From: a bacterium
GTDB lineage: Bacteria; Patescibacteriota; Minisyncoccia; UBA6257; 2-01-FULL-56-20
DNA length: 45,919 bases
NCBI GenBank assembly: GCA_021827685.1
Contig: JAKAUM010000009.1
Span: forward strand, 1-45,919
Direction of reading: 5' to 3'
Shown here: in pieces, positions 22,837 to 31,133 of the stretch
Numbering within the stretch: position 1 is the stretch's first letter
Layout: the number at the start of each line of letters is the position of its first letter
The notes under the pieces: model-generated
The model's input: only the letters and a program-made list of their open reading frames with translations
Told to the model about the DNA's origin: nothing
Database searches by the model: none
Translations under genes and position numbers: made by a program

Positions 22837-24156
22837 TTATTGATGGCCGGCGTGGCCCATCGTCGCGAACCTTTTTTTAATTTCTTCCGCGATGCGGTCG
22901 CGCGGGACGGCTTCCTGGAGCCCCGTTCGGAGGTCGCGGATGATGACGCTGTGTTCATAGATTTCCTTCTGGCCGAGGATGAGCGCAAGGCCGGCGGATT
23001 CCTTGTCAGCGGCCTTAAGCTGGGCCGACAGCGACTCGCGCGAGAGCGCTTCGGAGACGGCGATGCCCTGCCTGCGGAGTTCGGCAAGCAGGCCGAACGC
23101 TTTCCGCTTCGCCAAACTTCCCGCATGCGCCAGGAACACGCGCTTCCCGTTGCGCGGCGGCGGCGCGATGCCCCGCGCCTTCATTACGGCGATGAGGCGC
23201 TCCGCGCCGGCCGCGCCTCCCACCGCCGGCGTGAGGTGCCCGCCGATCATTTCCATCAGGTAGTCGTAACGGCCGCCTGCGGCAATCGCGCCGAGCGCCT
23301 CCTCTTCTCCCGCCGCATAGAATTCGAACACCGTCCGGTCGTAGTAATCGAGGCCGCGGACCAGCCGGCTTTCGAGCTCGTACATGGTGCCCACTTCTTC
23401 GAGATATTCCAGGACGGACTTAAAGTGCTCGGCGCAGGTGGCACAGAGCTTGTCGAGGAAATTCGGCGCCTTTTCCTTCAGCGCTTCGCAAGACGCTTCT
23501 TTGCAGTCCAAAAGCCGCAGTGGATTCGCGGCGAGCCGCTCCTTGCAGTCCGCGCAAAGCTCCTTCTCGCGGGATTTATAGTAGTTCGTAAGCTGTTTTT
23601 TATAGAGCGGCCGGCAGACGCGGCAGCCGATCGAATTCACCTTCAGCTTCCATTGATCGATCCTGAGCGCCTTAAGGAGCTCCGTGAACACATGGATGAT
23701 CTCCGCGTCGTAAATAGGGTCGTTCGGGCCGGCAACCGTTTCAAACCCGATCTGCGTAAACTGGCGGTAGCGGCCGAGCTGGGGCCGATCGTGGCGGAAC
23801 ACGGGACCCATGCTGAAAAGCTTCTGCGGCTGGCCCGCCCGGCTCAGGTTATGTTCAAGATACGCGCGGGCCGTGCCCGGCGTATATTCGGGGCGGAGCG
23901 CGAGGAGGTCGCCCCCCTTCGTCCGGAAGGCGTACATCTCTTTCGACACGACGTCACTCGTCTCGCCCGAGGTCTTTTTATAGAGATCCGCGTCTTCTAA
24001 AATAGGCGGCTCAAGCCGCGAAAAACCGTATGCGCGGGCGATATCCCTCGCCGCGGCATCCAGCCGATCCCAGTAGGGCTGATCCGAAGGAAGGACGTCG
24101 TGCATGCCCTTCACGGCGCGGAATCCTTTTTCGTGCTCTTGTTTTGCCTGGGGCAT
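22837..24156 (-). CDS. hisS: histidyl-tRNA synthetase
   Basis: This class II synthetase charges tRNA-His. I chose the ATG at 24156 (439 residues), which shares one base with the lepB stop (TAATG). Motifs seen: GMHDVLPSDQPYW at the start, motif 2 GPVFRHDRPQLGRYRQF, the HisA signature RGLDYYDRTVFEFY and motif 3 GGRYDYL. An inserted Cys-rich segment (CRVCRPLYKKQL, CADCKERL, CKEASC, CATCAEH) probably binds zinc. The C-terminal anticodon domain (KRVFLAHAG) is complete. Coupling to lepB and the downstream HIT gene makes one operon. Confidence 0.96.
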   Translation of the reverse strand: MPQAKQEHEKGFRAVKGMHDVLPSDQPYWDRLDAAARDIARAYGFSRLEPPILEDADLYKKTSGETSDVVSKEMYAFRTKGGDLLALRPEYTPGTARAYLEHNLSRAGQPQKLFSMGPVFRHDRPQLGRYRQFTQIGFETVAGPNDPIYDAEIIHVFTELLKALRIDQWKLKVNSIGCRVCRPLYKKQLTNYYKSREKELCADCKERLAANPLRLLDCKEASCEALKEKAPNFLDKLCATCAEHFKSVLEYLEEVGTMYELESRLVRGLDYYDRTVFEFYAAGEEEALGAIAAGGRYDYLMEMIGGHLTPAVGGAAGAERLIAVMKARGIAPPPRNGKRVFLAHAGSLAKRKAFGLLAELRRQGIAVSEALSRESLSAQLKAADKESAGLALILGQKEIYEHSVIIRDLRTGLQEAVPRDRIAEEIKKRFATMGHAGHQ

Positions 24157-24761
24157 TAGGGGGTTGAGGTTGAGGTCGTGGGATACGCCGGCGCGGCGAA
24201 CGCAGTCATGCTGTCGAGCGGCCACAGGCGCACGCGGACAAGTCCCACGATGTCTTTCGCGGGGAGCGGCCCCCAGTCGCGCGAGTCATAGCTCAGCTCG
24301 CGGTTGTCGCCGAGCGCGAGATATTCCCCCGCCGTAAGGCGGTACGTGCATGCGCCGGCGACGAGCGTCCCACCGGTGCAGTTGCCCGGACCTACGGGCG
24401 TCCCCGCGGGAAGGTACGTCTCGTCGAGCGTGAATCCCGAAGGATTCTGCGAGTTATAAACGGTGATCGCGTTGTCTTTTATCACGATGCGTTCGCCCGG
24501 GAGGCCGATGATGCGCTTGATGAAATACGTGGCAGGATCCTGGGGATCGTGGAAAACGACTACCTCGCCGCGTTCCGGCGGGCGGAGGTGATACGTCAGC
24601 TCGTCCACGAGGACGTAGTCGCCGTTCCTAAAGGTGGGCGACATGCTGGATCCCGACACGAGGAACGGCTGGACGAGATACGTCCTGATGACAAACACCG
24701 CCGCGACCGCGACCGCCGCGATCTCGAGCACTTCAAGGAGCGAGCCAAGGAACTTTCTCAT
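24156..24761 (-). CDS. lepB: signal peptidase I
   Basis: Signal peptidase I removes signal peptides at the outer face of the membrane. From the ATG at 24761 the protein has 201 residues. It has an N-terminal membrane helix (residues 8-28), the catalytic Ser region SGSSMSPTF (S39) and the catalytic Lys region YFIKRIIGLPGE (K82). The late motif LGDNRELSYDSRDWGP is also kept. A small CTGGTLVAGAC loop could form a disulfide. The start is fixed by a strong promoter ending 12 nt upstream. It heads the lepB-hisS-HIT-rpsU-yqeY-ybeY run. Confidence 0.95.
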   Translation of the reverse strand: MRKFLGSLLEVLEIAAVAVAAVFVIRTYLVQPFLVSGSSMSPTFRNGDYVLVDELTYHLRPPERGEVVVFHDPQDPATYFIKRIIGLPGERIVIKDNAITVYNSQNPSGFTLDETYLPAGTPVGPGNCTGGTLVAGACTYRLTAGEYLALGDNRELSYDSRDWGPLPAKDIVGLVRVRLWPLDSMTAFAAPAYPTTSTSTP

Positions 24762-24773
24762 ATGGTAGCCCTC

Positions 24774-24802
24774 ATTATAGGTTTCACGTATGGTAAAATC
24801 AA
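24774..24802 (-). promoter_or_regulatory. lepB operon promoter, overlapping the pth promoter
   Basis: On the minus strand TTGATT (24802-24797), 17 bp, TATAAT (24779-24774). The leader would be about 6 nt. On the plus strand TAAAAT (24794-24799) ends 6 nt before the pth ATG and overlaps the lepB -35, so the two promoters probably exclude each other. Confidence 0.75.
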
Positions 24803-24805
24803 GCC

Positions 24806-25303
24806 ATGACGGGCGCGAAAAAACTCGTAATCGGCCTCGGGAATCCCGGGCCGGAGTACGAAGGCACTTACCATAGCGTCGGCGCGCTTGCCGTGCGCGC
24901 AATCGCGGGCCCGCTCCCGTGGAAGCCGTACCGGAAACTTTTCCTTTCCGCGGAAGCGGGGGCCGCGATCTTCGTCCTGCCTCTCGTGTTCATGAACGAA
25001 TCGGGGCGGGCGGCGGCGGCGGCGGCGAAAAAGTTCGGCGCGGCGGCGGCGGACGTTATCTTGATCCATGACGACAGCGACCTGCCCGTGGGATCGTATA
25101 AGATCTCCGTCGGGCGCGGTTCCGCGGGCCACAAGGGCGTGCAGTCGGTGATAGACGCGCTCGGCGCCCCTGCCATCACGCGGATACGGATCGGCATTCG
25201 GCCGCCGCGCGAAGCGCGGCGGCGGAAAGCCGGAGAATTCGTCCTTAAAAAAATATCGCCGCGCGACCGCGCGGCATTCGAGCGAATATTCGCGTCGCTA
25301 TAA
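24806..25303 (+). CDS. pth: peptidyl-tRNA hydrolase
   Basis: Pth recycles peptidyl-tRNA dropped from ribosomes. The 165-residue protein has GLGNPGPEYEGTYHSVG with catalytic H23, FMNESG with the Asn, and LIHDDSDLPVG with the acidic partner. It then has GRGSAGHKGVQSV. Two positions differ from the classical enzyme: TRHN reads TYHS and GHNG reads GHKG. The catalytic His and Asp remain, so activity is still expected. It starts in a leaderless arrangement and is divergent from lepB. Confidence 0.93.
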   Translation: MTGAKKLVIGLGNPGPEYEGTYHSVGALAVRAIAGPLPWKPYRKLFLSAEAGAAIFVLPLVFMNESGRAAAAAAKKFGAAAADVILIHDDSDLPVGSYKISVGRGSAGHKGVQSVIDALGAPAITRIRIGIRPPREARRRKAGEFVLKKISPRDRAAFERIFASL

Positions 25304-25314
25304 TTGCGCCGCGC

Positions 25315-26973
25315 CTACGGCGCGCCGGGCACCGTCGCCGTGGCGGGCGTCGTTCCCGTGGCCGCCGCCGGCGCCTGCAATCCCGCGGAAGTAGCGGCTG
25401 CGGCAGGCGCCGTCGTCACGCCCGTGGCGGGCGTCGCGGCGGGCACAGGCGACGCGGGCGACGCGGGCGCCTGCGGCACGTAGGAAAAACTCAGCGAAAA
25501 AGAGACGGAATTATTTCCCGTCTGTATTCCCTCCAGCGGCAAGTTGACGCCACTCACGCCGGGAATCGTATCCAGAGCCGTCTTGAACGCCACGACATCG
25601 TCCTGGGATAAGCCGCTGCCGGAAAGCGAAACCGGCGTATCGGACGCCCGGAACGTCATATGGTCTATCGAAATATGGTTCGTCGCGGCAGCCGCCATGG
25701 CCGCGGCGATAAGCGCGCTCTTGGGACGGATTTCTTGCTCCGCCGCGCCCACAAGCGCCACCGAACGATTGAACGCCGCCGCGGACGCGGCGAGCGGCTG
25801 CATTTGCGCCTGATCCGTGGCGGCGATCGTGAGCCCCGCGCGCGACTCTATCCCGTTCCTCGTTCCGTGAAGGAAAATGTCCGCAATGCCGAAAGTCAGA
25901 ATGAGGATGCCGAACGCGGCGGGGACGGCGACCCGCCAGAAACGGAGAAAATCGGAAAGCTGCTCTTCGTGAAAACGTTCTTCCGACGCCGCCCCGAGGA
26001 GATTGACCTCGTGCGCCGAACCCTCCTCTGTGCTCCGCAGGCCCGTGCCGAGCGCGGCGAGCCATTCGGGAGAAACAGGCTCGCCCATAACGAGCGTGAG
26101 GCGCGAAACGGGAACGCCGGGAGCGGCTTCCGTCGCCGCCTCGGCGGCAAGGTCGGCGAACGCGGGCGCGGCGAGAATGGCGCCGCCGAGCGGCGCGGAC
26201 CAATGCTGGCGGTAGAAGTTCATCACCCGGCGGATATCCGCCTCGAGCGCTTCTTTAAACCGCGGCGCGGAAACCTCCCCCTTCTCCCCCATGACGTTCT
26301 TCCACGGTTCGACGTATTCAAAAGCGAGCACGCCGCTTTTTATAATAAGGAAGTTCATTCCGGTGTTCCCGATATCGATGGCGAGATATGTTTTTTCGCG
26401 GTCGATGCCCGTATTCCCCGCACGCAGCATCCTTGCGAAGGCAAGCGAGCGCGATTCCATCGCCATCGGCAGGAATCCCGCCTCGAAAAGCGCGCCGGCC
26501 ACTCCATCCGCGGCTTCGCGGCCGATGAACACCGCGAGTATTTTCACCTGACCCGTGGCCTCGTCCGTCCCGAGGAATTCCCACCCGGAATAGAGCTTAT
26601 TCGCATCGAGCGGCGCCGCCATCGCCATATTGAGCGCCACCGCCTGCACGAGTTCTTTTTGCGGTACGGCGGGAAGCGAAAGCGTCTGGAGATAGATTTC
26701 CGCGGAACTCAGGCACGCGACCACGCTGATCTTCTTCCGCGTGCGGCGCCCTCCGCACGCTTTTTCCTTCAACTCGACGAGCGCGGCGAGAAAAGAAGCG
26801 CGGTCGAGGATCTTTCCGCCGGAGACGGTGCCGGGCGCGAGCCGCACGGCATACGTCCGCCATCCCTTCCCGCCGGAACACGCAAGCCGGAGGACTTCAT
26901 CGCTCACCTCAAGCCCGGCCGCGGATTGCCGCACCCTTAGGAGTGACATGAATTTTTCCCAAATGCGCCTCAT
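25315..26973 (-). CDS. type IV pilus assembly protein, PilM-like with C-terminal PilN-like region
   Basis: The start is set at 26973 (552 residues) because its ATG overlaps the upstream gene's TGA (ATGA). Residues 1-330 form a PilM-like actin fold with the phosphate loop YLAIDIGNTGMNF and a conserved PAVPQKELVQAVALNM segment. Near residue 360 a single membrane helix (FWRVAVPAAFGILILTFGIADIFL) begins a PilN-like periplasmic half (FRASDTPVSLSGSGLSQDDVVAFK, a ferredoxin-like fold). The last 55 residues are Ala/Pro/Thr low-complexity. PilM and PilN normally are separate interacting proteins linking the motor to the envelope; here both occur in one chain. It is the last gene of the pilus operon. 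Confidence 0.85.
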   Translation of the reverse strand: MRRIWEKFMSLLRVRQSAAGLEVSDEVLRLACSGGKGWRTYAVRLAPGTVSGGKILDRASFLAALVELKEKACGGRRTRKKISVVACLSSAEIYLQTLSLPAVPQKELVQAVALNMAMAAPLDANKLYSGWEFLGTDEATGQVKILAVFIGREAADGVAGALFEAGFLPMAMESRSLAFARMLRAGNTGIDREKTYLAIDIGNTGMNFLIIKSGVLAFEYVEPWKNVMGEKGEVSAPRFKEALEADIRRVMNFYRQHWSAPLGGAILAAPAFADLAAEAATEAAPGVPVSRLTLVMGEPVSPEWLAALGTGLRSTEEGSAHEVNLLGAASEERFHEEQLSDFLRFWRVAVPAAFGILILTFGIADIFLHGTRNGIESRAGLTIAATDQAQMQPLAASAAAFNRSVALVGAAEQEIRPKSALIAAAMAAAATNHISIDHMTFRASDTPVSLSGSGLSQDDVVAFKTALDTIPGVSGVNLPLEGIQTGNNSVSFSLSFSYVPQAPASPASPVPAATPATGVTTAPAAAATSAGLQAPAAATGTTPATATVPGAP

Positions 26974-27377
26974 GGAGTTGATTGCCAGGAAATAATCCAA
27001 ACTTTGTCGGTCTCAAGATTCACCCCGACGACCACGGTGACGGCGCTCCTGCTCCCGAGGACGGTCGCCGTGGAAACGACCGTATCTTCGCCGGAAGACG
27101 GCGAGCCGGCGGTAATCGTAACCGCCGCGGTCTGGCCGCCCACGCTTATATTATAGCTTGTATTCGACATGCCCGGATCCCGGTCAAGTTTAAGGAGCGC
27201 GTCTTCCGCGCCGGAGACCGCGACCGCGCTCGAGGATACCGACGCGCGGTAGCCGTAGCCGATGCCGAGAAACGCATTCGCGAGAAAGAGAAGCGTGACC
27301 CCGACTGTGGCGATGATCGCGCCGATAACGAGGACGGTGGCGAGGAAGCTCTGGCCGCGCGCATGCGGAATCCGCAT
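26970..27377 (-). CDS. small pilin-like/PilX-like membrane protein
   Basis: This 135-residue protein has a short basic head with GQSFLATVLVIGAIIATVGVTLLF and an extracellular Ser/Thr/Val-rich domain (SAVAVSGAEDALLKLDRDPG, then VVVGVNLETDKVWIISWQ). Placement in the pilus operon between pilC and pilM/N, and the N-terminal helix, suggest a minor pilin of the PilX type. A standard prepilin cleavage motif (G-F-T-L-x-E) is not clear, since no Glu follows at +5. It is coupled to the next gene by ATGA and begins 7 bp after the pilC stop. Confidence 0.65.
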   Translation of the reverse strand: MRIPHARGQSFLATVLVIGAIIATVGVTLLFLANAFLGIGYGYRASVSSSAVAVSGAEDALLKLDRDPGMSNTSYNISVGGQTAAVTITAGSPSSGEDTVVSTATVLGSRSAVTVVVGVNLETDKVWIISWQSTP

Positions 27378-27384
27378 TGGATAA

Positions 27385-28593
27385 TTAGAAGGAACTCGTA
27401 AGCTGGTAAATGGGCACGATAATGGAAAGCGCGATCACGACGACGATGGCGCCCATCGCAAGGAGGAGCATCGGCTCGAGGAGCGAAACGAGCGCTTTGA
27501 TATTCGAGTCGATGTTCGTTTCGTAAAACGCGGCGAGCGTGGCGAGCACTTCATCGAGATGCCCCGCCCGCTCGGATATCGCAATCAGGCTCACGACCGA
27601 CTTCGGGAAGGCGGACTCGCGCCGGAACGCCTCGCCGATCGTGAGCCCTTTTGCGAGGCCTTCCTGAGCCACGCGATGCAGGGCGAGCGAAAAATCGCGG
27701 TTGTTCACCGTGTCCGCGGCGACGTTAATCGCATCAACGATGGGGAGCCCCGCCTTCAGCAGGGGGCTGATCGTGGAAGCCATCCTCTGCACCGCAAGGT
27801 CGCTATAAATGCCCCTAATGACGGGGAAGCTGGATATCACGCGGTTCCACATCCGCTTCCCCGTCTCGGTCTTCCGGACGAAGAAAATAAAGAGCCCGAT
27901 GAATCCGAAGAGCGCCGCATAGAGCGGCAGGATATTGTTCCCTATGAAAAGGCCTATGGTGAAAACGAGCGTGGAGAAGAACGGCGGATGCACGCCGCTG
28001 TTGCTGAATACGTTGGCGAGCTTCGGCAGCGCGAAGGTTACAAGGAACGTAAGCACGCCGACCGCGAGGCCCATGACGACCGTGGGGTAGATGAGCGCCG
28101 ATCGGACTTTCGACCTGAGCGCCGCGTCCCGCTCGAGCGATTCCGAAAGGTCTTCGAAAGTGCCCTGGAGGTTGCCCGACGCTTCCGCGGCCCGGACAAG
28201 GCTCACGAAAACGGGCGGAAACGATTCCGGATGCTTTGCGAACGCCGCCCAGAACGGCTGTCCCCGCTCGAGGTTGTCGCGTACTTCGAGGAGGAAATCG
28301 CGCATCGCCGGCTTGTCGAAATCGGCAATAAGGATATTGATGGCGGAGAGGAGATCGGTGCCCACGCGGAGCATGAGGGCGAGATATTTCGCGAGGAATA
28401 CCTTGTCCGCGATGGAAATGCCGCCCCAGAAGCGAACCGCCCTCGCGCGCCCCTTCCCCTTCACCGGCTTTACGGAAAGCGGCCTCAGTCCCTTCCTCGA
28501 AAGGTAGTGAAGTACGTCGGCGAGGGCGTCCGCTTCGAAATCTTCCTCGACGCTCGCCCCCGCCTGGTCGACCGCAAGATAATGGAACAGCAT
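27385..28593 (-). CDS. pilC: type IV pilus inner-membrane platform protein PilC (GspF family)
   Basis: PilC is the membrane platform on which the PilB motor acts. The 402-residue protein has two repeated GspF units, each with about 120 cytoplasmic residues followed by hydrophobic segments. Family motifs are visible: FLAKYLALMLRVGTDLLSAI, AAEASGNLQGTFEDLSESLE, then MASTISPLLKAGLPIVDAI and ISERAGHLDEVLATLAAFYE. TATAAT (28605-28600) lies 6 nt before the ATG, inside the end of pilB, giving a possible internal leaderless promoter. It begins 14 bp after the pilB stop. Confidence 0.95.
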   Translation of the reverse strand: MLFHYLAVDQAGASVEEDFEADALADVLHYLSRKGLRPLSVKPVKGKGRARAVRFWGGISIADKVFLAKYLALMLRVGTDLLSAINILIADFDKPAMRDFLLEVRDNLERGQPFWAAFAKHPESFPPVFVSLVRAAEASGNLQGTFEDLSESLERDAALRSKVRSALIYPTVVMGLAVGVLTFLVTFALPKLANVFSNSGVHPPFFSTLVFTIGLFIGNNILPLYAALFGFIGLFIFFVRKTETGKRMWNRVISSFPVIRGIYSDLAVQRMASTISPLLKAGLPIVDAINVAADTVNNRDFSLALHRVAQEGLAKGLTIGEAFRRESAFPKSVVSLIAISERAGHLDEVLATLAAFYETNIDSNIKALVSLLEPMLLLAMGAIVVVIALSIIVPIYQLTSSF

Positions 28594-28607
28594 TCGATTA
28601 TTATATC

Positions 28608-30326
28608 CTACTCGCGGATGACCCTCAGCACTTCTTCGAGCGTCGTCTGCGCGAGTTCGACTTTAAGAAGGCCGTCCTCGAACATCGTCCTCATCCCCTC
28701 TTTCCGCGCGGCGGCGCGGAGGGCCTCCAAGCTGAAATGTTCGCTCATGACCGCCGATTTTACGGCGTCCGATACCCGCAGGAGCTCGAAAATGCCGAGT
28801 CGGCCGCGGTAACCCGTCCCGCCGCACGCATCGCATCCCTTCCCGCGGTAGAGCACTTTTGGCGCGCGCGCCGCGCCCTCCGGAACGCCGAGCTCTCTCA
28901 GCTGTTCATTCACCGTATTTACGGATCCGGAATCGGCCTCAAAAGAATATATGCACGCTTGGCACACCTTTCGCACGAGGCGCTGGGCGATCACGAGATT
29001 TAGCACGGAGACCGTGAGGAACGGAGGAATCTTAAGGTCGAAAAGCCGCGGCACGGCCGTGGGGGCGTCGTTCGTATGGAGCGAGGATATAAGGAGGTGC
29101 CCGGTAAGCGCCGCCTGCACGCTGATCTCGGCGGTTTCGGCGTCGCGGATCTCGCCGACCATGATGATGTTCGGATCCTGCCGGAGGAGGGCGCGGAGTC
29201 CGGAAGCGAATGTGATGCCCGCCTGTTCGTTGATCTGCGTCTGGTTCACGTAGCGCATATTGTATTCGATCGGGTCCTCGATCGTCGTCACGTTCACCTG
29301 CGGCTTGTTCAGGATGTTCACGAGGGCGTACAGCGTCGTCGTCTTACCGGAACCGGTGGGGCCGCAGGAAAGGATCATTCCATACGCCTTTTTGAGCTCG
29401 TCCACGACGATCGCCGCGTCCTCCGGACGGAAACCGAGCTCCTCGAGAGAGAGCGGCTTTTCGGAGGATTCAAGCATGCGCATTTCCACTTTTTCCCCGT
29501 AGAACGTCGGGATCGCGGAAACGCGGACATCGATCGTTTCGCCCCCCACCTGGTAGCGGAAGCGCCCGTCCTGGGGAAGATAATGTTCGTCGAGCTTGAG
29601 GCCCGCGAGGAGCTTCAAGCGGGCGACGATCGCGGGATGCACCGCTTTCGAGATGCTCATAATCTCGTATAAGATGCCGTCAATGCGGTAGCGGATGAAA
29701 AGTGCGTCTTCGAGTATCTCGATATGGATGTCCGACGCCCGCGACGCCATCGCGTAAGAAAGGATGTTGTCCACGATGCCCACGATCGGCAGTTCCGACG
29801 CGGCCTCCTCCACGCTTTTTGCCTGCGTCGCGAGCGAGGCGCGGATATTGTCTTCGATGAGCTTCTTGAAATCCTTCCCGAGCTCGTAGCCGTAAATCGT
29901 AAAACCGCGGTTGAGGTCGTCCTGCGTCGCAAGCATCGGACGGACGCGGGCGCCGAGGCGCTGAGTGAGGAACTCTACGGTTTCGAGGTCCGACGGATCC
30001 GCCATCGCGGCGTCATACGATCCGTCCTGCTCCTTTGCGAATACGATAACCCGCCGGCGGCGCGCCGTCTCTTCCGGCACGAGCCTGACCGTCTTCTCGT
30101 CGATTTCCCTGCGCGAAAAATCCACCCGAGGGACGCCGAGCGCGCGCGCCACGAGGTCATTCAGATAATCCGAGGTGGTAAAACCGCTCGAAACCAGGAC
30201 GTCCAGAATACTCTGGTTCTTCCGCTCGGCATCGGCAAGAAGCTCGTCGAACTTTTCCGGAGGGAGAAGGCCCTCCTCCTCCACCACTATCCTTTTTATT
30301 TCCGCGGGCGGAAGCGGCAGGTGCAT
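28608..30326 (-). CDS. pilB: type IV pilus extension ATPase PilB (GspE family)
   Basis: PilB hydrolyses ATP to drive pilin polymerisation. The 572-residue protein has an N-terminal MshEN-like domain and the GspE core: Walker A GPTGSGKTTTLYAL, the Asp box, Walker B RQDPNIIMVGEIRDAET and the His box LISSLHTND. The zinc site is formed by CQAC...CDACGGTGYRGR. TATGAT (30338-30333) ends 6 nt before the ATG. It opens the pilB-pilC-minor pilin-pilM/N operon. No PilT retraction ATPase is present in the window. Confidence 0.96.
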   Translation of the reverse strand: MHLPLPPAEIKRIVVEEEGLLPPEKFDELLADAERKNQSILDVLVSSGFTTSDYLNDLVARALGVPRVDFSRREIDEKTVRLVPEETARRRRVIVFAKEQDGSYDAAMADPSDLETVEFLTQRLGARVRPMLATQDDLNRGFTIYGYELGKDFKKLIEDNIRASLATQAKSVEEAASELPIVGIVDNILSYAMASRASDIHIEILEDALFIRYRIDGILYEIMSISKAVHPAIVARLKLLAGLKLDEHYLPQDGRFRYQVGGETIDVRVSAIPTFYGEKVEMRMLESSEKPLSLEELGFRPEDAAIVVDELKKAYGMILSCGPTGSGKTTTLYALVNILNKPQVNVTTIEDPIEYNMRYVNQTQINEQAGITFASGLRALLRQDPNIIMVGEIRDAETAEISVQAALTGHLLISSLHTNDAPTAVPRLFDLKIPPFLTVSVLNLVIAQRLVRKVCQACIYSFEADSGSVNTVNEQLRELGVPEGAARAPKVLYRGKGCDACGGTGYRGRLGIFELLRVSDAVKSAVMSEHFSLEALRAAARKEGMRTMFEDGLLKVELAQTTLEEVLRVIRE

Positions 30327-30456
30327 GCCTTTATCATAACAAAATTTCCGGCAGGGAGCTCGGAGTCGCGCCGGCGGCGCAACCGCGGAGGGAATTCCGG
30401 CGGGGAACAGTCCCGTCGGGAACAGCCGCCTCCCGTCTTCCTAAAGCCCTCTCTCC

Positions 30457-31095
30457 CTAAAGAGCCAGATCGTTCCCTGTTTCATATACGTAATTATTGA
30501 TGCCTCCGTCGTAGGTGTCCGTCTCCACGTTGCCGCTGCCCGAGGTATATTTCGCGCTTTCCATGAACATGCCTATCTTATATTGGTTGGAGCTGTTCGT
30601 AATATAACTGTAGAAGAGGCCGCAGGTGGAAAGGGCGGGCGATGTGCCGGTGCAGGTTCCCACTTGGTTTATCGGATCGATGGGGAGCGATCCCATCGGC
30701 GAACCGGAACTGATTTTATTGAAAGGAATGGGCAACCATCCCGTGCCATCGACGCCGCGGGCGGTGGAATTATTGATCGAGGCCGCGGTCTGGAACCATG
30801 CGGTGCAGGCGGTCGCCGAACCCCACGTTCCGGTGGCGCTCGGGGTATAGAAGGTACTGCCGGGGCTCGAAGTAAAGCACTCCGTACTCGTACCCATGCT
30901 CGGGCTCGACTGGTCGGCGAGGTAGAGGGCGATTGAGCTCTTCAAGGTGGCCGCGTCCGAGACGCGGTTCGAATCGCGCGCTTCGCGGAGCAGTTCCGCC
31001 GGATTCAGCGCGAGAATGACCACTGTCGCGAGGATCGCGATGATGGCAATAACAATCAGAAGCTCGATAAGAGTGAAACCCCGTTTCCGGTTCAT
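30457..31095 (-). CDS. type IV pilin, probable major subunit
   Basis: The ATG at 31095 (212 residues, MNRKRGFTLIELLIV) is chosen because TATAAT (31108-31103) ends 7 nt upstream; the in-frame ATG at 31104 overlaps the -10 box. The class III signal RKRG|FTLIELL has Phe at +1 and Glu at +5. The hydrophobic helix continues to about residue 28 and the mature body is Ser/Thr/Gly-rich with several Cys that may form disulfides. It lies upstream of pilB in the same orientation. The 130-bp gap has only short repeats (CTGTTCCC twice) and no clear terminator. Confidence 0.92.
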   Translation of the reverse strand: MNRKRGFTLIELLIVIAIIAILATVVILALNPAELLREARDSNRVSDAATLKSSIALYLADQSSPSMGTSTECFTSSPGSTFYTPSATGTWGSATACTAWFQTAASINNSTARGVDGTGWLPIPFNKISSGSPMGSLPIDPINQVGTCTGTSPALSTCGLFYSYITNSSNQYKIGMFMESAKYTSGSGNVETDTYDGGINNYVYETGNDLAL

Positions 31096-31133
31096 TGGGT
31101 TCATTATACACCCCCTGCGCGTACCGGGAAAAT

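Noticed and set aside
24781-24796. GTTTCACGT resembling half of a parS site
   Set aside because: The other half is not symmetric (ATGGT) and the bases are explained by the lepB and pth promoters. No full parS palindrome was noticed near parAB.
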